Counted from the first letter of the stretch, positions 32,566 through 41,432 are shown. The stretch: 43,549 nt of DNA from Planctomycetia bacterium (GCA_016200205.1 JACQFF010000033.1:1-43549), one strand, 5' to 3'. A program made the numbers and translations. Notes: generated from the sequence alone by a model not told the origin.

Positions 32566-32826
32566 TTAGGCCGTCTTGCGTAGATTGAGCATTTTCTGCA
32601 ATTGATCGATCATCTCCATTTGCGCGAGGGTGGGCACTCCCCGCAGGGCGTCGACAATCTGGTCGAGCTGCTCGCGTGGAGTCAGCGCGAGATCAATAAA
32701 GATCCAGCGGCGTCCTTTAAACTCGCAGGCACCGGCGGCAGTCCCGCCAAACCAGTCCTGTCGCACTACAAACCCACATCGCTCGGCCAAAGCGATGGCT
32801 TGCTCTAACAGCTCAACGGTATGCAT
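32566..32826 (-). CDS. Conserved-looking small protein, unknown function
   Basis: An 86-residue protein that I do not recognise by name. It reads as an alpha/beta unit: helix VELLEQAIALAERCGFVVRQ, a Gly/Trp turn DWFGGTAAGACEF, a strand KGRRWIFIDLALT, then PREQLDQIVDALRGVP and a C-terminal helix. The codon pattern and a good internal structure support a real gene. It is convergent with nadD (69 nt). Confidence 0.65.
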   Translation of the reverse strand: MHTVELLEQAIALAERCGFVVRQDWFGGTAAGACEFKGRRWIFIDLALTPREQLDQIVDALRGVPTLAQMEMIDQLQKMLNLRKTA

Positions 32827-33042
32827 GTTCGCGTCCGTGCGGTAGCGGATGTGTAAGGGGCATCCCAGCTGGATTGCAAGTCCGGCGAGATTATATCGGC
32901 TTGCACTTTAGTTGCCCAGTCGTGGGCGACGATACCGATGGCAAGGATTACATCTCGTCAGCAAAATCAGTTAAGACACGACATCGGGCGAGGCAACGCG
33001 AACTCGGCCAGAAGGGCAAGACGGCGAGACCTCGCCCTTTTC

Positions 33043-33056
33043 TCAGCCTAGGCTGA
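33043..33056. promoter_or_regulatory. 14-bp perfect palindrome upstream of the soluble histidine kinase
   Basis: TCAGCCTAGGCTGA is fully self-complementary and ends 31 nt before the kinase ATG. A second hairpin, GGCGA/TCGCC, lies just upstream at about 33023-33036. Position and symmetry suit an operator for a dimeric repressor; no known regulator motif is recognised. Confidence 0.45.
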
Positions 33057-33087
33057 CTGTCGGCCCTCCAAAACTTGGATTCCTAGC

Positions 33088-33918
33088 ATGACGAACAGCG
33101 ATACGCCCCATGCCCCGAGTTTGGACCAGCAGGTTGCGATTCTCAAAGACCAGCTTGCGCAAGCTCAAAAGCTGACGGCGCTCGGCGAGCTGGTGAGCAC
33201 CACCACGCACGAGTTCAACAACGTGCTCACGACGATCATCAACTATGCCAAAATGGGCCAGCGCCATCGCGATCAGGCGACGCGCGACAAAGCTTTCGAA
33301 AAGATCCTGGCTGCCGGTCTGCGAGCAGCCAGAATCACCAACGGCATCCTGGGCTTCGCGCGCAATCGGCCGCAGGGCATGGAACCGGCCGATCTGGTCA
33401 GGCTGGTCGAAGACTCGCTGTTGCTGTTGGAACGCGAGATGTCCAAGTACCGCATTATCGTGGACAAACAGTTTCATAGCGTGCCGCCCGCCATGGTCAA
33501 TACCAATCAGATCCAGCAAGTGCTAATTAACCTGCTGGTCAATGCGCGGCAAGCCATGCCCAGCGGAGGCCATATCCTTATCAGATTGACCTACGATCAG
33601 CCGCAGAACACGGTCGACTTGATGGTCCGCGACACGGGTTCGGGCATCCCGGCCGAGAAGTTGCCGCGGATCTTCGATCGCTTCTTCACGACCAAAAGCG
33701 GACCCGACGCCAGCGGCAAAGGGGGAACCGGCTTGGGCCTGGCGTTTTGCCGCGACGTGATCGAAGCGCATCAAGGCCGCATTCGGGTCGAAAGCACGCT
33801 CGGCAAGGGCACCGCCTTTACGCTGAAACTGCCCGCGGCCAAGCATCCGGAATCCAGTGCTTTGCCCTTGGGCCTGCCGGTGCCAAGCGCTGGGCAAATA
33901 CACGTCGCCGGCCATTGA
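33088..33918 (+). CDS. Soluble histidine kinase
   Basis: A 276-residue histidine kinase without membrane helix. Residues ~12-35 are a coiled coil (LDQQVAILKDQLAQAQKLTA), followed by phosphoacceptor His41 in STTTHEFNNVLTTIINYA, the HEFNN variant of the H box. The ATPase domain holds QVLINLLVNARQAMP (N box), VRDTGSGIPAEKLPRIFDRF (G1/F boxes) and GKGGTGLGLAFCRDVIEAHQ (G2). No sensor or PAS domain is present, so it must get its signal from a partner or act as a core kinase of a phosphorelay; no regulator gene is adjacent. ATG 33088 gives MTNSDTPHAPSLDQ. Confidence 0.93.
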   Translation: MTNSDTPHAPSLDQQVAILKDQLAQAQKLTALGELVSTTTHEFNNVLTTIINYAKMGQRHRDQATRDKAFEKILAAGLRAARITNGILGFARNRPQGMEPADLVRLVEDSLLLLEREMSKYRIIVDKQFHSVPPAMVNTNQIQQVLINLLVNARQAMPSGGHILIRLTYDQPQNTVDLMVRDTGSGIPAEKLPRIFDRFFTTKSGPDASGKGGTGLGLAFCRDVIEAHQGRIRVESTLGKGTAFTLKLPAAKHPESSALPLGLPVPSAGQIHVAGH

Positions 33919-34005
33919 AGCGAAAGTGCTTCTGATTGTGTGTGCCGCCGGCTTCTCGCCAGTGCTTGATACGCCGGCGATAGTACAAGCGGCCCGCAGG
34001 AACTC

Positions 34006-34028
34006 GGCACTGGCAAAATGTCAGTGCC
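34006..34028. terminator. Hairpin between convergent genes, with CACTGACATTTT repeat
   Basis: GGCACTGGC and GTCAGTGCC (34006-34014, 34020-34028) pair over nine positions with one G-U, around AAAAT. It sits between the histidine kinase and the lipoprotein gene, which converge, and could serve both. It contains the same 12-mer found after nadD (32523-32534). Confidence 0.5.
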
Positions 34029-34053
34029 ACCACGGGGCGCGCGAATCAGCGGT

Positions 34054-34734
34054 TCAAAACTGCCTGGGGCCCCCGCCAAAAGCGCCCAAGCGGCCTTGGA
34101 TTTGCGCTAGGATCAATTGTTCGAGCGCGACGTCGCGGCCCTGCCCAATCCAGCCGAGCGCGGGCTGCTGCCCGCCGACGGGATTGGTGACGCGCTGCAA
34201 TGAATTGTCATTCCGCAGAGCGGCGCTGTTGGTCTGACTGACCGTGCCGGTTTCGGGCTGGGGAACATTTTCCAATTCCTTCAAGACCTGGACCTCGATC
34301 AGGAAGCCGGCTTCGGCCGGGATCACGCGAACGACGGCCGTCCGGCGAATCGATTGCAACGTGCTCTCCAAGCGTTCATACGGCGTGGACGAATCGCCGT
34401 TCCAGGGCTCGAAAATCGTCGATCCATTGCGGGGATACGTTGTCAGCAGCCCTTCGGTCAGCAGGTCGCCGACCAGCCGGACCCGGTCTTCCTTTTGGAT
34501 CTTGAAGTAATCGTCCACGACGTCCGCCACCTGTTCCCAAAGCAGGTCGCGGTCCATGACCGGCACAACGGCCGGATTGGCTTGCAGCGGCGGCGGACCG
34601 AAGGCAATCTCAGGCGGCACGTACGTCGGCGGGTGCCAGGCGTTGCAGCCCACCAGCGCCAGCGCGCAGGCCACAACCAGCCACCACCGCCGGGCATGCC
34701 GCGAGCCGATACGGCTAGCCTGATTCGGGCACAT
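34054..34734 (-). CDS. Lipoprotein, unknown function
   Basis: A 226-residue predicted lipoprotein: a basic N-terminus, hydrophobic WWLVVACALALVGCNAWH with the lipobox Cys at about residue 30, then Pro-rich TYVPPEIAFGPPP. The body contains EQVADVVDDYFKIQKEDRVR, STIFEPWNGDSSTPYERLES and AAVVRVIPAEAGFLIEVQV-like strands, a mixed fold that I cannot name. The C-terminus is Gln-rich (LEQLILAQIQGRLGAFGGG). ATG 34734 is chosen so that the signal starts at the N-terminus; the frame extends to 34806. Confidence 0.75.
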   Translation of the reverse strand: MCPNQASRIGSRHARRWWLVVACALALVGCNAWHPPTYVPPEIAFGPPPLQANPAVVPVMDRDLLWEQVADVVDDYFKIQKEDRVRLVGDLLTEGLLTTYPRNGSTIFEPWNGDSSTPYERLESTLQSIRRTAVVRVIPAEAGFLIEVQVLKELENVPQPETGTVSQTNSAALRNDNSLQRVTNPVGGQQPALGWIGQGRDVALEQLILAQIQGRLGAFGGGPRQF

Positions 34735-34937
34735 AGAATCCACGCGAGACTTGAAGGGCGCTAGAAATGAGGGGGGCAGTGTGACGAAAACCGCGGAGCA
34801 CGACAAGAGCAGCTCGCGATTCCCCGGAAATTTACCGGCTTACCCGGCTTGCCGAAGCCCCCGCGGAATAATAAAACCGCGCATGGTGGCACGGCTTTGG
34901 TCGACTTTTTGCAAACTCTGGCAGTCGAGCGAGAGCG

Positions 34938-35627
34938 TCAATATTCCGAGTCGATGCCGAGCCGGACTTTCAATTCTTCGAATTGTCGGGTGTATTGCTC
35001 GTTGGACGCGTGGACGTGTTCGGCTTCGGTGATGAATTTCATTTGATCGTTGCAGAAAACGTTTCGCTCCGCGAAGATCTGCTCGTAGCTCCGCAACTGG
35101 TTGCCATACACGATCAAGAGCTTGTGCTCGTCGAACTGGACTTCTTGAGGAATGGCCGGATTGAGGACCGCGATGCCCGTGCATCCGTCGTTGACCAGCA
35201 GATCCTCGAAGTCCCACAGAATGCTTTTGAGCACCGGTAAGTCGATGTGTTCGCGATAGAGGTCCACGTGGCCGCGGTTCTCGGAGTTATGGCTGGTCTC
35301 GAGCACTACGTCGACCTCCGAGCCGAGCGGATCGAGGACGTCCATGAACACGTCGAACAAGTGCTCCCTGGAGGCCGCTCCCATGAGCACCGGGACCGTC
35401 GACTTGCTGTCCTCGTCGCGATAAACGTCGTGCCGGTAACCTTGGCAGGGGACGACCTGCAAGTCGTACGACGGCCGCACGGCGCCGGTCAGGAGGAAAT
35501 CACCATAACGCACGACTCCCAGGTGCGTTTCCAACTCCTCATCGGTGAGGCGATCGAAGCTGCTGGCGGTGTGCGCCGGCATTCCGTCGCGGAACACATT
35601 GCGAAAGAACTTTTTCAGGAAACCCAT
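34938..35627 (-). CDS. Conserved-looking protein, unknown function
   Basis: A 229-residue soluble protein that I do not recognise. It is acidic and mixed alpha/beta, with segments TDEELETHLGVVRYGDFLLT, LMGAASREHLFDVFMDVLDP, SEVDVVLETSHNSENRGHVD, DFEDLLVNDGCTGIAVLNPA and QVQFDEHKLLIVYGN-like strands, and a charged helix at the C-terminus. An N-terminal basic amphipathic stretch (MGFLKKFFRNVFRDGM) might touch the membrane. No catalytic motif is evident. It is divergent from the transglutaminase-like gene across a 588-bp region. Confidence 0.75.
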   Translation of the reverse strand: MGFLKKFFRNVFRDGMPAHTASSFDRLTDEELETHLGVVRYGDFLLTGAVRPSYDLQVVPCQGYRHDVYRDEDSKSTVPVLMGAASREHLFDVFMDVLDPLGSEVDVVLETSHNSENRGHVDLYREHIDLPVLKSILWDFEDLLVNDGCTGIAVLNPAIPQEVQFDEHKLLIVYGNQLRSYEQIFAERNVFCNDQMKFITEAEHVHASNEQYTRQFEELKVRLGIDSEY

Positions 35628-36215
35628 CGGCGACCTCAGGATGTAATCGGGCTCAACTCGAAACAGTCAGCCAGAGCGGAATATCAAACCCGTCAAGAAA
35701 GCTTAGGCCATACCGCCGACCACGTACGGTTCTAATTTGGGCCGGCTGCCGCCCCACGCGCGGCCAGCTTTGTCGCCCGCAGAAACGGCATAATCGCCCT
35801 TCGTTGCCATAGCGATTAGCCGGTCTGATCGGGGCCAAAAAGGGACGAAAACACGGTGTTTTCGTCTTGCGGGATCGCGGACAAAACTAATCTAGCACTC
35901 ACATTTGATGGACGCGGCAGAGTTGCCGCATCAGGGCCAAGAAAGATTCCGCAGTCGCGTATAGCCCTAGAGAAAACGCCGAATTTTTCCGCCGCAGACT
36001 CGCTGCAGGCCGCGTGTGTTCTGAAGGCGTCAATGTCGATTTTTGTCAACGAGCGATCTGGGGCTCATCGAAACTCGGCTCGCCAGCAGGCACGCTCTGG
36101 CGATAGAATCATGTCATCTGGCGCAGTCGGCTCGTCGCGATCGATTGGCCCCCGCCCGACCCGCTCGCTTGCCATTGCGCGACCTATCGAAAAAAACACA
36201 AGCGAAAGTTGCACG
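35628..36215. other. 588-bp divergent intergenic region
   Basis: This is the longest gene-free stretch. The frame of the downstream transglutaminase-like gene is open back to about 35856, but that part is Ser/Arg-rich, lacks a signal and shows no family match, so I treat it as leader. It holds a perfect 11-bp inverted repeat (35844-35866), a 7-bp hairpin TCGCCAG/CTGGCGA (36080-36103) and a TAGAAT box just after it. No convincing -35/-10 pair or RNA gene was seen. Confidence 0.55.
35844..35866. promoter_or_regulatory. 11-bp perfect inverted repeat with 1-nt centre
   Basis: GACGAAAACAC (35844-35854) and GTGTTTTCGTC (35856-35866) are exact complements around a single G. The close spacing favours a dimeric protein-binding site over an RNA hairpin (too small a loop). 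It lies 217 bp from the minus-strand start and 350 bp from the plus-strand start. Confidence 0.5.
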
Positions 36216-37757
36216 ATGCACAGCTTCATGCCGTCGCGGTGGTGCCGATTCTGGGCGATTCTGGCCCTGGCGCTCGTCTCGCCTCTCTGTCCGATTACCG
36301 GCCCTGATCTGCAATCCGCTGGTGGTGCGGAGACCGCCGGGGCTGCCAAGGCCCAAGAAATCTGGGAGGCCTTCTATCTGCAAAACGCCAAAATCGGCTA
36401 CGGACAGACCACCATTCGTCCGGCCGGCGAACCGCTCAAAGGGGTAGTCCAGACCGAATCACTCAACAAGCTGATCGTTGTCCGGTTTGGGCAGCGCACC
36501 GAGCAGGAGCTCAAAATGGGCACGACGGAAACGTCCGACGGGCGGCTGCTGGCATTCAGAACCGAAATCTCATTCGGCCCGTCGCCGATGATCGTCAACG
36601 GGCGCGTCGAGGGACAGCAGATGGTCATTGAATCTTCGACCAAGGGCAGCAAACAAACGACCCGCATTCCCTGGACCAGCGATATTCGCGGTTTTCGCGC
36701 CATCGAACTATCGCTCGAGCAGCAGCCGCTCACACCGGGCCAGAAACGGACCCTGAAAATGCTGATGCCCGTGCTCAACCAAGTAGCCGAAGTGGAACTG
36801 ACCGCGCACGATCACGAAACCACCTCGGTCATGGGGGGCAAGGCCAGGCTGCTGCGGGTCGAAAGCGTGGCCCGTCTTCCCGATGGAAATAGCATCGCAT
36901 CGACGCTGTGGACCGACGCGCTGGGTCAGACGATTAAAACCCGCGTGGACGGGATGCAGCAGGAGTCATTTCGCACCTCGCGCGAACTGGCGATCGCCGA
37001 GCAACCGAGCGGCGCGAATTTTGATTTGGGCAACGACGTTATCGTCAAGCTCGACAAGCCGCTGGCCAATGCCCACGCGACGCGGCAAGTACGCTACCGC
37101 GTGGAGTTGACCGGCGGCGATCCGGCGAGGGTATTCGCCACCGGCTCGACGCAGGCGATCCGCTCGTTGGGCCCACATGCCGCGGAGCTCACGGTGCGGA
37201 GCTTGCGTCCCGGCGACGCGACGAACGAGAAAAAACTATCCGAGCCGGTCGCCAAGGAATACAGCGCAGCCAACAGCACTCTGCAAACTCTCGACCCTCG
37301 CGTCAAAGCGATGGCCCAAGAGGCGAAAGGTAGCATCACGAATCCTCGACAACTCGCGCTGGCCTTGGAGCACTACGTGTATCGCGCGATTGCCAAAAAG
37401 AATTTCACCCAAGCGTTTGCCACCGCGGCCGAGGTTGCCGCATCGCGCGAAGGCGATTGTACCGAGCACGCCGTGCTGCTGGCCGCCTTGGCTCGCGCGT
37501 GCCAGATTCCCTCAAGGGTGGCCATCGGGCTGGTCTACGTCGACAGCGTCCAGGGATTCGGCTATCACATGTGGACGGAAGTGTATATCGATGGGCGGTG
37601 GATTGCGTTGGATGCGACCCTGGGTCAGGGAGGCATCGGAGCGGCCCATTTGAAATTGACCGATTCGAGTCTCGATGGCGCGGCCGCTTACAGCAGTTTT
37701 CTGCCGGTGGCGCAGGTCGTCGGACAATTGAAGGTCAGCGTGCTGGCGGTTGAATGA
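36216..37757 (+). CDS. Exported transglutaminase-like protein
   Basis: A 513-residue protein with a signal peptide (WCRFWAILALALVSPLC). The central region is beta-rich with QKRTLKMLMPVLNQVAEVEL and TLWTDALGQTIKTRVDGMQQ. A transglutaminase/protease-like domain at the C-terminus carries the complete triad: Cys in EGDCTEHAVLLAALARA, His in FGYHMWTEVYIDG and Asp in WIALDATLGQG. These proteins act as periplasmic cysteine proteases or cross-linkers; the partner is unknown. ATG 36216 is chosen because it begins the signal; ATG 36111 is an in-frame alternative, and the Shine-Dalgarno evidence is weak for both. Confidence 0.88.
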   Translation: MHSFMPSRWCRFWAILALALVSPLCPITGPDLQSAGGAETAGAAKAQEIWEAFYLQNAKIGYGQTTIRPAGEPLKGVVQTESLNKLIVVRFGQRTEQELKMGTTETSDGRLLAFRTEISFGPSPMIVNGRVEGQQMVIESSTKGSKQTTRIPWTSDIRGFRAIELSLEQQPLTPGQKRTLKMLMPVLNQVAEVELTAHDHETTSVMGGKARLLRVESVARLPDGNSIASTLWTDALGQTIKTRVDGMQQESFRTSRELAIAEQPSGANFDLGNDVIVKLDKPLANAHATRQVRYRVELTGGDPARVFATGSTQAIRSLGPHAAELTVRSLRPGDATNEKKLSEPVAKEYSAANSTLQTLDPRVKAMAQEAKGSITNPRQLALALEHYVYRAIAKKNFTQAFATAAEVAASREGDCTEHAVLLAALARACQIPSRVAIGLVYVDSVQGFGYHMWTEVYIDGRWIALDATLGQGGIGAAHLKLTDSSLDGAAAYSSFLPVAQVVGQLKVSVLAVE

Positions 37758-37834
37758 GCGGCTGGTTACTCAGCATTGAAATCGCTCGGAAATTCAATCC
37801 GCTAATACTTCAAGCGCGGCGCAGCGCGTTTTTT

Positions 37835-37879
37835 TTGGGCCGAAAGCCCAACCTGCAACAGCCAGGGGCATCGCCCTGG
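37835..37879. repeat. Two-hairpin repeat between convergent genes
   Basis: TTGGGC/GCCCAA (37835-37851, loop CGAAA) and CCAGGG/CCCTGG (37862-37879, loop GCATCG) are joined by AACCTGCAACAG-like sequence. A T8 run precedes and a T5 run follows. It fills the spacer between two convergent genes. The layout looks like a dispersed repeat doubling as a bidirectional terminator; only one copy is in this window. Confidence 0.55.
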
Positions 37880-37892
37880 ACTCGTTTTTGCG

Positions 37893-38948
37893 TCACTCGG
37901 GCAACTCGAAATCAGCAATGAACAATTGGCTTGAATGATCGGCGGTGCGGTTGCTGGTCCACATCAGTTGCTGGCCGTCGGGCGAAAAGACCGGCAGCAC
38001 GTCGGCCGCCGGATTGTCCGTAATTCGCGTAATCGGGCCGGGCGCGATCTTGCCATCGCGTACTTCGTATTTCATCAGCCACAAATCGTAATTGGGGCGG
38101 GCCTGGGGATCGCTGTGCTCGGCGCCCGTCCAGATAATGCAGGGCTTGGTGGGATGCCAGTAAGGCGCCCAGTTCACGCCCACGTTGTCGGTCAATGCGA
38201 CATCGTTCTGGCCGTCGATGCCGATGACGTGAATTTGCAGGTAGCTTTCCTTCTTGCGATCGCTGCGATAGACGACCCACTTCCCATCGGGTGAAATGAA
38301 CGGCCCGCCGTCGTAACCGGGTGCATTGGTCAACTGCCGTATATTCGTGCCGTCGGAGTTCATCACGTACAGATCGGGGTCGCCGTCGCGATCGCTGCAA
38401 AAGGCAATCAGCTTGCCATCGGGGGAATAAGCTCCTTCGGCGTCGTAGCCCTTGGCGTTGGTCAATTGCCGCAGGTTTTTGCCGTCGAGATCCGCTTCGA
38501 AAATGTCCATGTACGGGTCAAAATCCCACTGATAGCGACGACGCGTGCCGCTCTTGGCGTCTTCAGCCTGCCGCTTTCGCTCCGCCTCTTCGGTTTGTGA
38601 AAGTCGTGGGTCGAGATGACTCGAAGCATAGATCAAATGTTTACCGTCTGGCGAAAAGTAACTGCAGGTCGTCCGGCCGCGGCCCGTGCTGATGCGCTGA
38701 GGCTGTCCGTCGGGCAAGTTCTGCTTGAAGATTTGATAGAATGGGTAGCCTTGCGGCACGGCCTGATAAATGATCGTGCGACCATCGGGCGAAAAATACC
38801 CCTCGCCCGCTTTGACGAACGAAGAGGTCAACTGTCGCACATTGCCGAGATACTTGCCCTCGATCGAATCGCCCGCCAAGCCGCGCGCCGCGGGCGATCC
38901 TAATGCCAAAGCGAGACTCAACACAAAGACAGAAAGTTTGAAGTTCAT
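37893..38948 (-). CDS. Exported TolB-like beta-propeller protein
   Basis: A 351-residue protein with a signal peptide (FKLSVFVLSLALALG, then SPAARGLAG). It consists of about six PD40/WD40-like blades, each with an SPDG-type turn: YFSPDGRTIIYQ, YFSPDGKHLIYAS, AYSPDGKLIAFCSDRDGD, FISPDGKWVVYRSDRK, a degenerate HPTKPCIIWTGA, and VFSPDGQQLMWTSNR. TolB-like propellers bind proteins or ligands in the periplasm. It is not obviously TolB itself, since no tolA/R or pal genes are near and the N-terminal TolB domain is missing. ATG 38948 starts the signal peptide. Confidence 0.9.
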   Translation of the reverse strand: MNFKLSVFVLSLALALGSPAARGLAGDSIEGKYLGNVRQLTSSFVKAGEGYFSPDGRTIIYQAVPQGYPFYQIFKQNLPDGQPQRISTGRGRTTCSYFSPDGKHLIYASSHLDPRLSQTEEAERKRQAEDAKSGTRRRYQWDFDPYMDIFEADLDGKNLRQLTNAKGYDAEGAYSPDGKLIAFCSDRDGDPDLYVMNSDGTNIRQLTNAPGYDGGPFISPDGKWVVYRSDRKKESYLQIHVIGIDGQNDVALTDNVGVNWAPYWHPTKPCIIWTGAEHSDPQARPNYDLWLMKYEVRDGKIAPGPITRITDNPAADVLPVFSPDGQQLMWTSNRTADHSSQLFIADFELPE

Positions 38949-39131
38949 CGTTGTTCCCGAGAGTGTGTCGCGCAAGCGGCAGGAAGGGCGAGGGCGAAAA
39001 AACCAGTGACATCTGCGTGCGCGGTTTGCGGTGGGTCACATGCTCATATTATAACAATCGCCTGCTTCGGCAGTACCCATGACCGACGACCTGCCTGGTC
39101 GCCCCTTTTTTTGGAAAGAAGCCCCAAACCC

Positions 39132-39686
39132 ATGAAGATCTATACCAAAACCGGCGATGCTGGCGAGACGGGCTTGTTCGGCGGTCCACGCGTCAGCAAA
39201 GACGCGCCGCGAATCGAGGCTTATGGCACGGTCGACGAACTCAATAGCATGCTGGGCGTTGTCCGCGCGGAGGCCATCGAGAATGATGTCGACGCATTCT
39301 TGGGACGAATCCAAAACGAGCTGTTTGCCCTGGGTGCTCAATTGGCCACTCCCGATCCGGTTGCCCATCACACGGCCTTAATTGGGCCACCACAAATCGC
39401 GGCCCTCGAGGCCGCCATCGACCGCTTCGAAGAGCGGCTCGATCCCCTCCAGCAATTCATCCTGCCGGGCGGAATTCCCGCCGCCGCGCAACTGCACCTT
39501 GCCCGCACTGTCTGCCGCCGGGCGGAACGGCGACTGGTCACGCTCGTGAACCAATCGGCCGAGCCAATCGCCGACGATCTGGTGATCTATTTGAATCGCT
39601 TGAGCGACCTGTTGTTCGTGCTGGCTCGGGCCGCGAATCATGCCGCCGGCCGCCCCGACGTACCCTGGCAAAAGCCGTCTGAATGA
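39132..39686 (+). CDS. ATP:cob(I)alamin adenosyltransferase (PduO type)
   Basis: A 184-residue PduO/MMAB-type corrinoid adenosyltransferase, making adenosylcobalamin from cob(I)alamin and ATP. The N-terminal ATP-binding box is KIYTKTGDAGETGLFGG, followed by APRIEAYGTVDELNSMLG. The C-terminal helices carry LARTVCRRAERRLVTL and the NRLSDLLFVLAR stretch, part of the corrin-binding face. It is an orphan here: no cobalamin-dependent mutase is adjacent. ATG 39132 begins MKIYTKTGD, as in the family; the frame extends to 39006 without family likeness. Confidence 0.95.
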   Translation: MKIYTKTGDAGETGLFGGPRVSKDAPRIEAYGTVDELNSMLGVVRAEAIENDVDAFLGRIQNELFALGAQLATPDPVAHHTALIGPPQIAALEAAIDRFEERLDPLQQFILPGGIPAAAQLHLARTVCRRAERRLVTLVNQSAEPIADDLVIYLNRLSDLLFVLARAANHAAGRPDVPWQKPSE

Positions 39687-39967
39687 GAGCGTCTGGCGGG
39701 CCGCGGCGGTGGACCGTTGATTTGGGGTCAAGGCCGCTGTGGGCATCCACAACGTCGGCCCGTGCGAGACGCGCTTGGAAGACCCCAAAAATCCCTCGCC
39801 GGATACTTTACGGAGTCGCCGGCGGTAGCTAGTCTGGTTTGCTTAATAGTGCTCATTTTTGTCGTTTGGGGCGTCTCCATCTCGAGCGCTATATCGGGGC
39901 GGTCAGTTGGTTTTGGCGGGCCAATTGATGCCAAGGCGGACTTCTAGGACTCCGAGGGAGAGTTGCG

Positions 39968-41386
39968 ATGAGTCGTAAAACACTGGTGGTAGGGCTATGC
40001 GCGTGCATCTTCTTGGCTTGTTCGCTGACTCCTCTTTGGGCACAGACCCAATTGGCGGAATCCAGCGGTGGGGCGGCGGCCGTTCCGCCGGTTCCGGGCC
40101 CCAAACCTCTCGACCGGGGTGACAACGCCTGGGTTCTCACCGCGTCGGCCCTGGTGCTCATGATGACGGCACCCGGACTGGCCATGTTCTATAGCGGGCT
40201 GGTCCGCAAGAAGAATGTGCTAAGCGTCATTATGCAATGCTTTTTCCTGATGGGTTTGATGACCATCATCTGGGCCCTGTGGGGCTACTCGCTGGCCTTC
40301 GGAGGCAGTGGTCCTTGGATCGGCAACGGCGACTACCTGTTCCTGAAGGGTGTGCAAGCCGAGTGGGTAGACGGCAAACCGAATATTCCCCAACACACCC
40401 TGTACAACATTCCCATGCTCACCCATATGCTCTTTGAGGGCATGTTCTTCATTATCACTCCTGCGCTGATCTGCGGAGCGTTTGCCGAGCGGATGAAATT
40501 CAGCACGATGGTGGTGTTTATGATCCTGTGGGGCACGCTGGTGTATTGCCCGGTGGCCCATTGGATCTGGGGCGGGGGAATCCTGGCCTATGGCACGGAG
40601 CACGCCAAACCGTTTGGCGGTGGCGCGCTCGATTTCGCTGGCGGCACCGTGGTGCACGTCCTGTCGGGAGTCTCGGCTTTGATTTGTGCGCTGCTCATCG
40701 GTAAGCGATTAGGATACGGTAGCGAGCCGATGCCGCCGCACAATCTGACCTACACCGCGTTGGGCGCCGCTTTGCTGTGGGTCGGCTGGTTCGGGTTCAA
40801 CGCCGGTAGCGCCTTGGCTGCCGACGGCGTGGCCGCCAGCGCATTTGCCGCCACCCACTTCTCGGCGGCCGCCGGCGCGCTCACCTGGGCGTGCCTGGAG
40901 TGGGTCGCTCGCGGCAAGCCAACGGTGCTGGGTGCTTGCTCCGGCGCCGTGGCCGGCCTGGTGGCGATTACACCCGCTTCGGGCTACGTGGTCGCCATGC
41001 CCGCTCTAGCGATCGGAGTGGCGGCGGGAGGAGTCTGCTATGTGGCCTGCACCGCGCTCAAATCGGCCTTCCGCTACGACGATTCGTTGGATGCCTTCGG
41101 CGTCCACGGCATCGGTGGCACCGCGGGCGCCCTGTTGACCGGCGTGTTTGCCACGCGGGCTGTCCAGAATTTGAACGCCGGACAGCCTTTGGGTCTTGCC
41201 GAGGGCGGAGAACTGCTGAAAGGGCAGCTCGTCGCCGTCGGCATCACCTGGGTATTCGCCGCGATTTCGACCTTCGTGTTGCTCAAGGTTTTGGATGCTA
41301 CCATGGGTTTGCGGGTCTCCACGCAGGAAGAACTGCAAGGGCTCGACCTGACTTCGCACGGTGAAGAGGGTTACATTTTTCTTTAG
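39968..41386 (+). CDS. amtB: Ammonium transporter AmtB
   Basis: A 472-residue ammonium channel of the Amt family in the inner membrane. It starts with a signal-like helix (TLVVGLCACIFLACSLTPLW) and a Pro/Gly-rich linker, followed by about eleven helices. Conserved stretches: FYSGLVRKKNVLSVIMQCFF, the pore His in GGTVVHVLSGVSAL, WVGWFGFNAGSALAADG, and the second pore His in DAFGVHGIGGTAGALLTGVF. The C-terminal tail (QEELQGLDLTSHGEEGYIFL) is the part that P-II proteins contact. AGGGAGAG lies just before the ATG. glnB follows after 162 nt with an unusual leader. Confidence 0.97.
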   Translation: MSRKTLVVGLCACIFLACSLTPLWAQTQLAESSGGAAAVPPVPGPKPLDRGDNAWVLTASALVLMMTAPGLAMFYSGLVRKKNVLSVIMQCFFLMGLMTIIWALWGYSLAFGGSGPWIGNGDYLFLKGVQAEWVDGKPNIPQHTLYNIPMLTHMLFEGMFFIITPALICGAFAERMKFSTMVVFMILWGTLVYCPVAHWIWGGGILAYGTEHAKPFGGGALDFAGGTVVHVLSGVSALICALLIGKRLGYGSEPMPPHNLTYTALGAALLWVGWFGFNAGSALAADGVAASAFAATHFSAAAGALTWACLEWVARGKPTVLGACSGAVAGLVAITPASGYVVAMPALAIGVAAGGVCYVACTALKSAFRYDDSLDAFGVHGIGGTAGALLTGVFATRAVQNLNAGQPLGLAEGGELLKGQLVAVGITWVFAAISTFVLLKVLDATMGLRVSTQEELQGLDLTSHGEEGYIFL

Positions 41387-41432
41387 ACTTTCATTCCATC
41401 GGGCTAATGAGTCGCCGAATGAGGTCCACAAG

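Noticed and set aside
35816-36049. 77-codon minus-strand frame in the divergent spacer
   Set aside because: It spans the 11-bp dyad, lacks a ribosome site and shows no structure; likely chance.
35856-36215. N-terminal extension of the transglutaminase-like protein
   Set aside because: The frame is open, but the segment would bury the signal peptide ~120 residues inside; no Shine-Dalgarno supports the early start.
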